64,000 nt of DNA, from positions 372,001 through 436,000 of the forward strand of contig OZ241737.1 of NCBI GenBank assembly GCA_965200885.1. The letters are read 5' to 3'. This document shows positions 1 through 8,775 of the stretch, piece after piece. The translations under genes and the position numbers were made by a program. The DNA is from MPNP01 sp026710155 (GTDB lineage Bacteria > Pseudomonadota > Alphaproteobacteria > Rhodobacterales > Rhodobacteraceae). Each line of letters opens with the position of its first letter. Position 1 is the first letter of the stretch. Under the pieces are notes generated by a model. The model searched no databases, was not told where the DNA came from, and saw only the letters and a program-made list of their open reading frames with translations.

Positions 1-540
1 TTAGGATTGAAGTCGATAGCACAAATTTCCCAATGCAGATCCTTTGATTTACCCTTCATTATTTTAAAGGGAAAGAGCGAAATTCTTTCTTCAAAGGGAA
101 GCGAGAGATTGGTTTTTGGTGGTTCCAAAAAGCACAAATCAGAATTGTTCATCAACAGGAGATTTTTTTTGTGGATATTTTAGGAGAACATTGCATGCCC
201 CCAATCCATGATCTATTCGGTCCACTAGAACCCCTACCGCCACAAAAAAAGGTGCTGAAATGGCACCAACAGACTTGTCGAGGTCTGTCCGATCGGGATC
301 AGGATTTTCAAAAATCTTTTGCTTGAACCTTCTCCTCGTATCTTTCGCTACAGAATCCAAATCTCCAATGATCAGATCGGGTTCAAAACCGTGAGCAAGG
401 ATGGTGTCTGCACCTCCATCCATACCAACCAAAAAAGAGGTATACTTGATAGCTGGGTTTTACTCGGCTAGGGAACAATAACCCCCGCCGAAAAGGGTCA
501 CACCTGATTCAAGCGTTACAATGGAATTTTCCTCTTGCAA
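1..540 (-). pseudogene. thiN: Thiamine pyrophosphokinase remnant (thiN), broken
   Basis: Decayed thiamine pyrophosphokinase, the enzyme that makes thiamine diphosphate from thiamine. Read on the minus strand, the pieces occur in the family order: a glycine-rich N-terminal strand (LFGGGY), the diphosphate/Mg motif DGGAD followed by PDLIIGDLDSV, the DRTDLDK motif, a DRIDH motif in another frame, and a C-terminal domain (ERISLFPF, then GL/W-type strand DLHW). An in-frame TAA sits between the first strand and DGGAD, and at least one frameshift separates DRIDH from the C-terminal part. The left end may run off the window. The 5' end abuts the YHS gene, and the start was probably a TTG near 540. 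Recognition rests on these short motifs. No functional product can be made as the sequence stands. Confidence 0.75.
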
Positions 541-541
541 C

Positions 542-985
542 CTAATTCAGAACCCCAGGCCAATTTTCATCACCTTTGACAATAAAATTATTCATATTCT
601 GTCGCCAGATTCTCTCAACCCGCTTGCTGTAATTTAGATAGAGCTTGCCATGATGAATGGTAAAAGCGTCAGGAACGGTTGTTGCTGTATGACCTTTGGC
701 GACGGCATAGGCACAATACCCTCCATATTGAGGTGCATAATCCTCTGGCGAAGCAACAAACCTGTCTAGATTTTCCTGCGAAGTAAATTTCCAGATTGCT
801 CCCATCCATTCATGGGTAAATTCATTACTACCCTCTTGGGCAGAAATCGTTTCAATATAGGCAACCGGATCATAACCATTGATGGCCACACCGTCTTCGG
901 CATAAATTGGTGGTTGTTTACCATATACCCCCGTGACCGTCAGGCCAAGCATTAGACAAAAAGTGAGAATAAACTTTCTAAACAT
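542..985 (-). CDS. Exported YHS-domain protein
   Basis: 147-residue protein with an N-terminal hydrophobic signal sequence (about residues 1-22) and one YHS domain (about 30-130). The recognisable part is INGYDPVAY followed by a W-K-F strand and the YGGYCAYAVA segment that gives the family its Y-G-x-C-A-x-A pattern. YHS domains are small, probably metal-binding folds found alone in periplasmic proteins or attached to metal ATPases. The exact job of the free exported form is not established. The gene is intact although both neighbours (thiN and pyrG remnants) are broken, so it is probably under selection. Its end touches the start of the thiN remnant, so the two may once have been co-transcribed. 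Confidence 0.85.
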   Translation of the reverse strand: MFRKFILTFCLMLGLTVTGVYGKQPPIYAEDGVAINGYDPVAYIETISAQEGSNEFTHEWMGAIWKFTSQENLDRFVASPEDYAPQYGGYCAYAVAKGHTATTVPDAFTIHHGKLYLNYSKRVERIWRQNMNNFIVKGDENWPGVLN

Positions 986-1021
986 ATTTACTCCATGAAT
1001 TTACGTAATTTAATGTTCCCA

Positions 1022-2652
1022 TTATACCAATCTTGACCGCTTGATGGCAGTTTCAATAAAACCTGCAAACAAAGGGTGTGATGAGAACGGTTGTGATTTA
1101 AGTTCGGGATGAAATTGTACCCCAACAAACCAAGGATGATTTTTTAGTTCCATAATTTCTGGCAAATTACCATCAGGTGACATCCCCGAAAAAATAACCC
1201 CTTTGGACTCAATGCATCTCTTTGTATTTTATGTCAACCTCAATATCTATGACGATGAAGTTAGGAAATCTTGGTGTTGCCATATATTTTAGCAACCAGG
1301 CTTTCATTCATCAACTCGGCTGGATAAGCCCCCAACCGCATTGGAGCTCCCATATCATCTCCTATTTCCCGTGTGACCTTCTCTCCATCTTGAATCCATT
1401 TTTTCAAATAGAAAATCACGGGGGGGGGGGTGACTCCTCATCAGAATTTTGCTTTTCATCAAGACCAAACTCTTCTGAACCAGCACTGTCAATACCCAGC
1501 AAATCCCTGACCAATTCAATCACGGCCATTTGTATGCCCAAAAAGATGCCAAAATAAGGGACTAGATTTTTTCTGGCAAAGCCGGCAACCTCTATCTTTT
1601 CCTCAGACCCCCTCTTACCAAATCCACCCGGAATAAGAATCGCATGACAACCGGAAAGGTATGTGGCAGGATCTTCCTCTTCAAAAACCTCTGCTTGTAT
1701 CCATTTCTTCTCAACCTCAACACGATTGGCAATACCTCCATGAGTAAGTGCTTTGGTTATAAATTTGTAGGCATCATTCAAGCCTGTATATTTACCTACC
1801 ACGGCGACACGAACCTTGCCTTCGGGGCTTGCTATTCTATTCTTGACTTCATACCATTTTTTTTAAATTCTGTGTAGGAAAATTTTTTATACCAGCGGCT
1901 TTTAAAACTGCCAAATCCAAACCTTGTTCATGATAAAGTGTGGGTTCCTCATTGATGGACTTTAAGTCCGGTGAGGAAATAACCGCATCCTTGGCCACGT
2001 TACAAAATAAGGCTATTTTCTTTCTTTCCTTGTCCGGGATTGGTAAATTGGACCGACATACAAGGATATCCGGGGCAATTCCTATGGACCTTCATTCCTT
2101 GACTGAATGTTAGGTGGGTTTGGTTTTTATTTCATTGCATATATCAAGGTAAGGAATAAGGGTTACATGTATAAACACACAACCCCCTGAACCTTTCTCC
2201 AAAGCAAACTGTCTAATTGCTTCAAAAAAAGGTAAGCCTTCAATATCACCAACTGTACCTCCAATTTCACAAAGCATGAAATTGGTATTGTCAAACTCTC
2301 GGGATATGAATCGCTTGATTTTATCAGTTACGTGGGAAATCACCTGAATGGTATCACCCAGATATTCTCCCTGTCTTTCCTTATCCAAAACGCTCTGATA
2401 AATTCTTCCAGAAGATGTTGAATCCAAAGCACTTGCAACAACTCCTGTAAAGCGTTCAAAATGTCCTATGTCAAGATCGGTTTCAGCTCCGTCATCAGTT
2501 ACAAAAATCTCTCCATGTTCAAAAGGGCTTAATGTTCCAGGGTCAACATTCAAATAGGGATCAAGTTTGCGTAACCTGACGCCATAACCTCTGGCTTGTA
2601 GGAGGGCTCCCAAAGCGGTGTCAACAATCAGCCTCAACATACGCATGAACAA
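1022..2652 (-). pseudogene. pyrG: CTP synthase remnant (pyrG), multiply broken
   Basis: Clear CTP synthase (UTP to CTP, glutamine-dependent) in several frames. The amidoligase domain survives from ALGALLQARGY through LDPYLNVDPGT, EHGEIFVTDDGAETDLD and CEIGGTVGDIEGLPF (about 2110-2620). A second block (1416-1802) holds the glutaminase domain, and a third (1022-1205) holds its C-terminus with the HPWFVGVQFHPE motif. Damage is extensive. The N-terminal P-loop region (normally GGVVSSLGKG) is replaced by unrelated sequence. The glutaminase nucleophile is lost: the expected G-I-C-L-G elbow reads G-I-F-L-G near 1545. There are several frameshifts, and an 11-G run at 1420-1430 lies at the end of one frame. 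CTP synthase is normally essential, so an intact copy should exist elsewhere. This is most simply a dead duplicate. Confidence 0.92.
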
Positions 2653-3229
2653 GCGAGAACCGCATTAGGGTGCGATATCAACTGATAACTCCCACTACCA
2701 GAAAAACACAGGGGCGACCTAATCTCCGTCAAGTATGGATAGTGTTTGCAGACAAGAGACAATCCTCTGTTCGCGCCGGGCAACCGCTATTGTGAATACC
2801 AGGGTGGTGCAATGCCCTTCACACGGACCGGCCGGTTAACGCTCACTTTGGAGAATATGGATAGCAGTGACGCTAATGCGAACCTGATCCTCTTTAAAGA
2901 AAGCGGCAATGGGAAAGGATGACGGCATGGATCATAACAAAACAACGGGCGGCTTTGACTGCCCTTTTTTGTATTGACATTCCCCGCATGATCCAACAAC
3001 TCGCAGACAGCGGGAAGACGCCCACGCTCATGGTGCCCTGGAGTTCCGACCATCGCCACAACGGACGCCGGAGCCTTTCAATAGGCATGGGACCCGTCAT
3101 CGGGCCGGGTGTTGCCCGCGCCATGGTGGTTTGAGGCCATTCTGAAACCTTGAAGACCAATTCTGACCCGCAGGAAGGAACCAATTGGTCAAAAAAAAGG
3201 CGATCCGAAGATTGTGCCCTTTATGATTG
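2653..3229. other. GC-rich gene-free segment
   Basis: I recognise no gene here. The stretch is visibly richer in G+C than its neighbours, has overlapping short ORFs on both strands with no family motif, and starts where the pyrG remnant loses its N-terminus. It therefore looks like foreign or rearranged DNA that replaced the pyrG 5' end. A similar unexplained GC-rich segment lies at 10,621-11,426. Confidence 0.4.
2948..2971 (+). terminator. Possible rho-independent terminator
   Basis: A short GGGCG/TGCCC hairpin (one G-U pair) is followed directly by six T residues on the plus strand. The stem is short and no plus-strand gene ends just upstream, so it may be a relic or chance. Confidence 0.3.
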
Positions 3230-3876
3230 TTAATTACAGTGTTCTGTAAGTTTGATATATTTTTCCTCGCGGGTTCCAGTGTCTGAATTCCCACCATCAT
3301 TGTCAAGATAGACGACATACTCGAACCCCTTGCCCCGTGTGTAGGGCATGGTTTTGTAGAGGCTGGGCGCAATGGAATACACAGAGACGATCAATTTGTT
3401 GCAGCTGTGGGCAATGTTGTCATCGAGGATATATACGACAAATCGGTCTGATTTCTTCTTATTTGCGGGAAAGACTGGAAACCCACCCGTGTTGAATCCA
3501 CCTGGTCTAGATAGGCCGATGGCCGTCGTCCACGACAGACCGATCGTCAACGGCTGTGCCGATTTTTCTTTCCATCCTCGATATAGATCTCGAAAACTGA
3601 GGTGTGAAGGCATTGATCTACCCAGCGCTCACAATATGAGTCTGAAGGAAAAGCCGAGCGGATTCCGACTTCTGGCACGTCCATTGCAGACAGAACATTG
3701 AACCATTCATCGAAATCAAACGCCTGACTGTTTGCAGCAATCGGGAGGATTACCACCAGACCGGCGGCCAGTGTCATCCGCAAAAAGGTAGTGAGTTTAA
3801 AAAGGCGGGGGAGGGGTGATTTGACTGTCTGGATTTTTGATGATTTGTCAAAATCGGGTGTTTTCTGGGTGGGCAC
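3230..3876 (-). pseudogene. Unknown exported or membrane-anchored protein, frameshifted
   Basis: Two overlapping reading frames join into one protein of about 200 residues if one base is gained or lost in an A-rich run near 3562-3572 (GGAAAGAAAAAT on the minus strand). The N-terminal half has a charged start, a hydrophobic segment (about residues 30-50, LAAGLVVILPIAAN) and a region with cysteines (YCERWVDQC). The C-terminal half contains DRFVVYILDDN and FEYVVYLDND. I recognise no family. The hydrophobic segment suggests export or a single membrane anchor. The frames meet cleanly, so one recent mutation or a sequencing indel would be enough to explain the break. Confidence 0.5.
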
Positions 3877-4049
3877 TAATTATTGCAGATCGGATAAAAG
3901 TACATACATTCCTTCTCTGAATACTTTCCCATTGGATAGATACCATTGTAACTTGAAAATATAATTCATTCGATTGGATCGCATATTCCCAGAAAGAAAT
4001 CTCTTAGCCAACACAGGTGGCTTACCTCCCTACCATCATTGAGTGATGT

Positions 4050-5108
4050 ATGAAATTTCGGCAAATAAATAAAATGCTTGAACCCAAGTTTATGACATTC
4101 CTTCAAATCAAAACACTGGCTTACGCATCTTTGGGTGGTGTGGTTTTCTTGTTGTTGGGTCTTCCCATTCCACTTTTGATTGGACCCATGTTGGGGTGTT
4201 TGGTCGCAGCCTTGATTGGCTTTCGATTGAAAGGATTTGACAAGATCAGTATCTTAATGAGGACCGTTCTGGGGGTTGCCATAGGGTCAACATTTACGCC
4301 CGAAATTCTATCGGAAATTAGTCAACTGGGTGCATCACTCATCATCATTCCCTTGTTTTTAGTGGTGGTTTGTGCCGTGGGGTATTTTTACTTCAAGGCG
4401 TTGGGATTTGATACTGGCACATCCTATTACAGCTCAATTCCAGGTGGTCTTGTTGAAATGCTTTTATTCGGTGACAAAGCAGGTGCAAATGTCAGGGCAC
4501 TGTCTCTCATTCATGCAACGAGAGTACTGGTCATCATGTTGGTTGTTCCATTTGTTGTCACCACCATTTGGGATATTGATCTCACCCGCCCACCAGGAGT
4601 TCATATCAACCAGGTTCCCATGCTGGAAATCGGGTTGATGATATTTGCGGCCATAACTGGATGGAGACTTGCCGTATTACTGAAGATTCCCGGTGCAAGC
4701 ATTCTTGGTCCGATGGTTCTGACTTCAATCCTTACGCTGACTGATTTGATTCATTTCAGACCACCTGTTGAATTCATCTGGGGAGCACAGTTCTTTATCG
4801 GTTTGGGTGTGGGCATTCGATACAGTGGTGTAACCGGAGTTGAGGTAAGACAGTACATTCTATCAGCCTTGGGGCATTGCCTTTTGCTTGGTTTGATAAG
4901 TCTTCTTTTTGTGTTGGCGATAGTCGGGTTGTTGGATACTTCTCCGATTGATACACTGCTCGCCTATTTACCCGGTGGTCAGGCAGAAATGGGTATTATT
5001 GCCATCGTCTCCAACGCTGATGTGGCTTATGTCATTTCACATCATGTCTTGCGTTTGATTCTGGTATTTATACTTGTTCAGGTTTTTGCCCGGTGGATAT
5101 TGAAATGA
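4050..5108 (+). CDS. AbrB-family integral membrane protein
   Basis: 352-residue, very hydrophobic protein with about ten membrane segments arranged as two related halves. Each half carries the family's glycine/proline-rich motif (LPIPLLIGPMLG near residue 45, then KIPGASILGPM near 215) and a P-G-G loop (SSIPGGLVEM near 130, YLPGGQAEMG near 310). This is the AbrB duplication family, often mislabelled ammonia monooxygenase; its real transport or regulatory role is unclear. The start at 4050 is the first ATG, but ATGs at 4077 or 4092 would begin closer to the first conserved segment. It stands alone, followed by a 258-base gap and tRNA-Met. Confidence 0.85.
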   Translation: MKFRQINKMLEPKFMTFLQIKTLAYASLGGVVFLLLGLPIPLLIGPMLGCLVAALIGFRLKGFDKISILMRTVLGVAIGSTFTPEILSEISQLGASLIIIPLFLVVVCAVGYFYFKALGFDTGTSYYSSIPGGLVEMLLFGDKAGANVRALSLIHATRVLVIMLVVPFVVTTIWDIDLTRPPGVHINQVPMLEIGLMIFAAITGWRLAVLLKIPGASILGPMVLTSILTLTDLIHFRPPVEFIWGAQFFIGLGVGIRYSGVTGVEVRQYILSALGHCLLLGLISLLFVLAIVGLLDTSPIDTLLAYLPGGQAEMGIIAIVSNADVAYVISHHVLRLILVFILVQVFARWILK

Positions 5109-5366
5109 ACTGATTTGAATGGGAATCCGGAATTTCATTCATACTTGAGTCACTTTGCTCCAAATTGGATAATCGTTATGCTTGTTGGTTACAAAATACA
5201 GGCACCAATAATAGATTGATATCCTCGAAACCCATCTATGAATAAATTAAGGTCAGTGCAAAATGGATTTGGCTATTGAAAACAGCTCTGGTTTTTCTTT
5301 TATTATTCAGACCCAAGAACTATTTGTGTTTAACAGTTTGTCAAATTCTTGATGTTGTTGAAATAT

Positions 5367-5443
5367 GGCGGGGTAGCTCAGCAGGTTAGAGCAGCGGAAT
5401 CATAATCCGCGTGTCGGGGGTTCAAGTCCCTCTCCCGCTACCA
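5367..5443 (+). tRNA. tRNA-Met (CAT), elongator type
   Basis: 77-base cloverleaf including an encoded CCA. The acceptor stem GCGGG..CCCGC, D-arm with AGCTCAG, anticodon loop AATCATAAT with CAT, and T-arm GGGTTCAAGTCCC are all present. The first bases pair fully in the acceptor stem, as in elongator rather than initiator tRNA-Met. The sequence closely matches my memory of alphaproteobacterial elongator tRNA-Met genes. Confidence 0.95.
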
Positions 5444-5510
5444 TTCCACTTCCCTTCTCCAAACAAAAACCTGTAATCCTGAAAATGAAAAAAACAACAA
5501 ATCAGATTTT

Positions 5511-5780
5511 TTGCGCAAAGTGGTTGATGAAGTAAATAATATCTCAAAAAGTAAAGTCTTAACCTATGGGGATATTTCAATAAAAATTAACGGAAACAAG
5601 GATTCTTCTCAGGCAGTGGTGCAAGCCATTAAATCTGAAACCAGATCAAACAGCAAATTCCCTTGGTGGCGAGTGGTTTTTGCAACAATGAAGCCTAAGA
5701 AAGGTGCCGAGAAGCATCTCAAAAATGAGGTTATTTACATGCACGATCAAAAGGTTCCAAACCAATTTCTAAACAGGTAA
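5511..5780 (+). CDS. Alkyltransferase-like (ATL/MGMT DNA-binding domain) protein
   Basis: About 89 residues matching the DNA-binding domain of O6-methylguanine-DNA methyltransferases: VVDEVNNI, KVLTYGDI, then FPWWRVV. The cysteine of the MGMT active site (PCHRV) is replaced by W in PWWRVV, as in alkyltransferase-like proteins, which bind alkylated bases and flag them for nucleotide excision repair without repairing them. The start is uncertain. The listed TTG at 5511 follows a run of six T. An ATG at 5485 in another frame would add MKKTTNQIF if one base were inserted in that run, giving a normal-length N-terminus. The gene ends five bases before the alkylsulfatase-type gene. Confidence 0.7.
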   Translation: MRKVVDEVNNISKSKVLTYGDISIKINGNKDSSQAVVQAIKSETRSNSKFPWWRVVFATMKPKKGAEKHLKNEVIYMHDQKVPNQFLNR

Positions 5781-5785
5781 AAATA

Positions 5786-7036
5786 GTGCCTCATCCAGAA
5801 TTAATAAATCACAATAAACAATTCCCCAAGGGAGTAATCGACATTGGCGATGGGTGTTGGACTGCTGTGGGGTTTGCAGCCTCCAACGTACACATGATTG
5901 AAGGGGATAAAAGTGTTGCTATTATCGATACTTCAGAATCCCTTAAGGCGGCACAAAATATTCTTGGCGAGTTCAAAAAACTAACAACAAAGCCCATCGA
6001 AAGAATCATTTATACCCATGGTCATCGAGATCATATTTCTGGAGCAAAAGTATTTTTTAACGGTTCTCAGGACATAATTGCAAGTCACAAATTCAAATCC
6101 GACCTGGTTAAAACTGATAAAAACAGCTTCACTCCTCTGCTGGCCTTGAAGAAAAGGGCAGAAGCCCAATTCGGCATGGGGTTGAATTCTGAAGAACGAA
6201 TAAACATCGGTTGTGGTCCCGGGGACCGCCCCATGGGAGGATTGGGTGAAGGTTACATTAAACCAAATACCTTAATTGAGGTAGATATGGATTATGATTT
6301 GGATGGTGTCTTAGCCCGCTTCATCCATGCCCCCGGCGAGACCGAAGATCACATGGCCGTATGGTTGCCAGAGAAGGAAATTCTGTTCGGTGGGGACAAC
6401 TGGTACCATGCCTTTCCCAATCTCTATGCCATTCGAGGTACAACCTACCGCGATTTCGGGAAATGGGCAGACAGTCTGAAACTACTTGCAGAACTCAATC
6501 CAGAAGTTTTGGTTCCTGGCCATACCCTGCCACAATTCGGGAGGGAAAAAATCAGAGAACTGCTGGAGACCACAAGGGAAATGATCATTTTCCTGATGGA
6601 GAAAACTGCAAAGGGGCTAGATGCTGGCATACCATTGGATGATATTGTAACAGAAATCGAATTGCCGGAGCATTTGGCAAGCAGACCTTGGTTAAAGGAA
6701 CATTATGGTAAACTGTCCTGGTCAGCCCGAGCTTATGCAACTGGCCTTCTTGGATGGTATGACGGCAATCCGACCAATCTTGGTACATTAGGAACTGTTG
6801 AAAGAGCCCGCTTGATGTCCAATTTGGCTGGTGGTTTGGAAAGTCTTTGGGTACAGGCCAATGCAACCCAAAATCTTCAGTGGAAATTGGAACTCTGCGA
6901 CTGTCTGATTGCACTTGGACAGCCTGCGAAGAAACTAAAGGCAGATACCATGAGAATTCTTGCCGAATCAGAAATCAATGCCTCTGCCCGCAATTCCTAT
7001 TTGTGGGAAGCAGACAATCTTGATTCAAATTATTAG
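5786..7036 (+). CDS. Alkylsulfatase-type metallo-beta-lactamase-fold hydrolase
   Basis: 416-residue protein. The N-terminal two thirds are a metallo-beta-lactamase fold with the zinc motif THGHRDH (near residue 78), a later ETEDHMAVW histidine, GGDNW aspartate and the VPGH histidine (near 245). The C-terminal third resembles the alkylsulfatase dimerisation domain (W-S-A-R-A-Y, LGWYDGNPTNL). This is the architecture of SdsA/BDS1-type linear alkylsulfatases, which release sulfate and an alcohol. It lacks a visible signal peptide and the C-terminal sterol-carrier-like domain is absent or shortened, so the substrate is open. The start is a GTG at 5786. A fragment of a closely related gene lies at 19,267-19,374. 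The IS1595 transposon sits 50 bases downstream. Confidence 0.85.
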   Translation: MPHPELINHNKQFPKGVIDIGDGCWTAVGFAASNVHMIEGDKSVAIIDTSESLKAAQNILGEFKKLTTKPIERIIYTHGHRDHISGAKVFFNGSQDIIASHKFKSDLVKTDKNSFTPLLALKKRAEAQFGMGLNSEERINIGCGPGDRPMGGLGEGYIKPNTLIEVDMDYDLDGVLARFIHAPGETEDHMAVWLPEKEILFGGDNWYHAFPNLYAIRGTTYRDFGKWADSLKLLAELNPEVLVPGHTLPQFGREKIRELLETTREMIIFLMEKTAKGLDAGIPLDDIVTEIELPEHLASRPWLKEHYGKLSWSARAYATGLLGWYDGNPTNLGTLGTVERARLMSNLAGGLESLWVQANATQNLQWKLELCDCLIALGQPAKKLKADTMRILAESEINASARNSYLWEADNLDSNY

Positions 7037-7094
7037 GGCGGTAGGGTTATGGGGCCACCCAACCTTATAGCTTGAATCATAAGTCATAAAAAAT

Positions 7095-7132
7095 GGGGAT
7101 TATATACCAAAGTCACATTTTACCCTGATCAA
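7095..7132 (+). repeat. Left terminal inverted repeat of the IS1595 element
   Basis: 38 bases identical to the reverse complement of 10575-10612; the match ends at base 39. It begins with GGGG, directly after target duplication TAAAAAAT (7087-7094). Confidence 0.97.
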
Positions 7133-7133
7133 C

Positions 7134-7370
7134 TTACCATTTGATATGCCAAGGCGTTTCAATTTCTAAAATGTTCTCGATACCATCCACTACAGATCCA
7201 TTTAAAACTTCTTCATTGTTGATAAATATAAATTTGTTGTTTTGGGGATTAGTCAATTTGATAACCGTACCCCACTCATTTTTGGTTTCTTCAATCGACC
7301 CTTTAACGTGTTCTTTAAACCAACTGCTAAAATCTACCAATGTCGGACATTTCCGAAATGGGTGAGCCAT
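7134..7370 (-). CDS. Small cargo protein, unknown; possible partner of the HicB-like protein
   Basis: 78 residues, not recognised. Visible features are an aromatic N-terminal part (FSSWFKEHVKG), a predicted strand-rich centre (WGTVIKLTNPQNNKF, IFINNEEVL) and a tryptophan at each end of the last helix region. It starts two bases after the stop of the upstream HicB-like gene, so the two are surely co-transcribed and probably translationally coupled. It ends two bases inside the transposon's left repeat. It lacks the G-S-H-x signature of HicA toxins, so it is not a standard HicA. The pair arrangement hints at a toxin-antitoxin module but that is inference. Confidence 0.6.
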   Translation of the reverse strand: MAHPFRKCPTLVDFSSWFKEHVKGSIEETKNEWGTVIKLTNPQNNKFIFINNEEVLNGSVVDGIENILEIETPWHIKW

Positions 7371-7372
7371 GG

Positions 7373-7678
7373 TTAAGCAGCCAATTTGAATTGGCTGTTA
7401 ACGCCTTTTTTGTCATAGACCTTTCCAGCTAAGACAAATTGTTCCAATTCTTTCCTGTCCTGATATAACTGTGGAGCTGGGGGTATATCGCCAAAAGGTT
7501 TGCCGGTTTTTTCCAAAGTATGATCAAGGGTAGCTCTATAAACGGCTTGAAGATTTCTTTTAACACCTTCAATGTCCTTACCTTGGGCAACAATCCAATG
7601 TTCCAAGCATACAGCGGAATAACCATTTTCTTCTTCAAAAACAATAAAGTTTAAAGCATTGGGATAAACTTCAGTCAT
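7373..7678 (-). CDS. HicB-like (UPF0150-fold) small protein
   Basis: 101 residues. The N-terminal half resembles the HicB/UPF0150 partial RNase H-like fold: a strand FIVFEEENGYSAVCLE, then WIVAQGKDIEGVKRNLQ, matching the usual pattern of E-x-x-x-G-Y-x-A-x-C followed by a G-x-T/D-hinge and a helix. The C-terminal half (EQFVLAGKVYDK) has no evident DNA-binding domain. HicB proteins normally neutralise HicA toxins. Here the downstream partner is a different 78-residue protein. The gene is divergent from the transposase, with a 125-base shared intergenic region. Similarity is by pattern only. Confidence 0.55.
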   Translation of the reverse strand: MTEVYPNALNFIVFEEENGYSAVCLEHWIVAQGKDIEGVKRNLQAVYRATLDHTLEKTGKPFGDIPPAPQLYQDRKELEQFVLAGKVYDKKGVNSQFKLAA

Positions 7679-7803
7679 AAATTTTCCTCAAAAATGAAAA
7701 ACCAACCAATTTAATGGTTTACAGTATAATTACAAGAAAAACACTTGAAATTTCCAAAACAATAATTACTTTATAGTCACAATACTAGAAAGGGAATATT
7801 CAA

Positions 7804-8775
7804 ATGGCAAAAGCACCCGGAAAAGCATACCGACAAGGATTGACACTTTTGGAGATCGCTGACAAGTTCGGCAATGAGGAAGATGCAAGGAAGTGGATCG
7901 AATCAAAAAGATGGCCAAACGGACCCTACTGCCCTCATTGCGGTTCGTATAATGTTCAGTCGGATATCAATCACAAGACCATGACACACAGGTGCAGGGA
8001 TTGTGAAAAGAAGCCGATGTTCACCGTAAAGGTTGGAACCATCATGGAAGGTTCAAAACTGAAATACAGGGTTTGGGCAATCGGCTTGTATCTCTACACA
8101 ACCAACATAAAGGGCATCAGTTCTATGAAATTGCACAGGGAGTTGGGAATCACCCAGAAAAGTGCTTGGCACTTGTTGCACCGCCTCCGAAAGGCAGCTG
8201 AAAAGAACATCCCTATCTTTGGCGGTGAGGTTGAGGTTGATGAGACATTCATTGGCGGTAAGCGTAAGAACATGCCAAACTCAAAACGCAAGGAATTGAC
8301 TGGTCGTGGTGGAGTAGGGAAAGCGGTTGTTGCCGGAATGAAGAATCGGGATACCAACCAGATAACCGCCAAGGTTGTTCAAAAGACCGATGCCAAGACG
8401 CTTCAAGGCTTTGTAGAAGACAACACCGAAGAAGAAACCATAGTGTATACCGATGAGGCAAAAGCCTATGATGGTATTGACCGGCCTCACAAAACCGTTT
8501 GCCATAGTGTAGGGGAATATGTTAGAGAACAGGCACACACCAATGGGATCGAGAGTTTTTGGGCCTTGTTGAAGCGTGGCTATTCCGGCACCTATCACAA
8601 GATGTCCCCGAAGCATCTTTCCCGATATGTCAATGAGTTTGGCGAGAGGCACAACAACCGACCGCTGGACACGATAGAGCAAATGGAGGAAATCGTGAAA
8701 GCAATGCCGGGAAAGAGGTTGACCTATCAGAAATTGATAGCCGATAATGGACTTGATTCGGGGGCAAGATCATGA
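7804..8775 (+). CDS. IS1595-family transposase
   Basis: 323 residues. The N-terminal zinc ribbon (CPHC near residue 43, CRDC near 65) is followed by a helix-turn-helix region (LHRELGITQKSAWHLLHRL) and an RNase H-like catalytic domain. Acidic residues are seen in VEVDETF (about 146), VYTDEA (about 217) and the NGIESFW glutamate (about 250). This order is typical of IS1595/ISXO2-like transposases. The start is ATG 7804, with AAAGGG nine bases upstream. The reading frame is intact. The stop overlaps the methyltransferase start (ATGA at 8772-8775), so cargo methylase expression is probably coupled to transposase translation. Confidence 0.95.
   Translation: MAKAPGKAYRQGLTLLEIADKFGNEEDARKWIESKRWPNGPYCPHCGSYNVQSDINHKTMTHRCRDCEKKPMFTVKVGTIMEGSKLKYRVWAIGLYLYTTNIKGISSMKLHRELGITQKSAWHLLHRLRKAAEKNIPIFGGEVEVDETFIGGKRKNMPNSKRKELTGRGGVGKAVVAGMKNRDTNQITAKVVQKTDAKTLQGFVEDNTEEETIVYTDEAKAYDGIDRPHKTVCHSVGEYVREQAHTNGIESFWALLKRGYSGTYHKMSPKHLSRYVNEFGERHNNRPLDTIEQMEEIVKAMPGKRLTYQKLIADNGLDSGARS

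Noticed and set aside
1222..1557. Plus-strand ORF of 111 codons.
   Set aside because: It lies opposite the pyrG remnant, which explains the sequence fully.
7134..7370. Calling the 78-residue protein a HicA toxin.
   Set aside because: It has neither the G-S-H motif nor the double-stranded-RNA-binding pattern of HicA.
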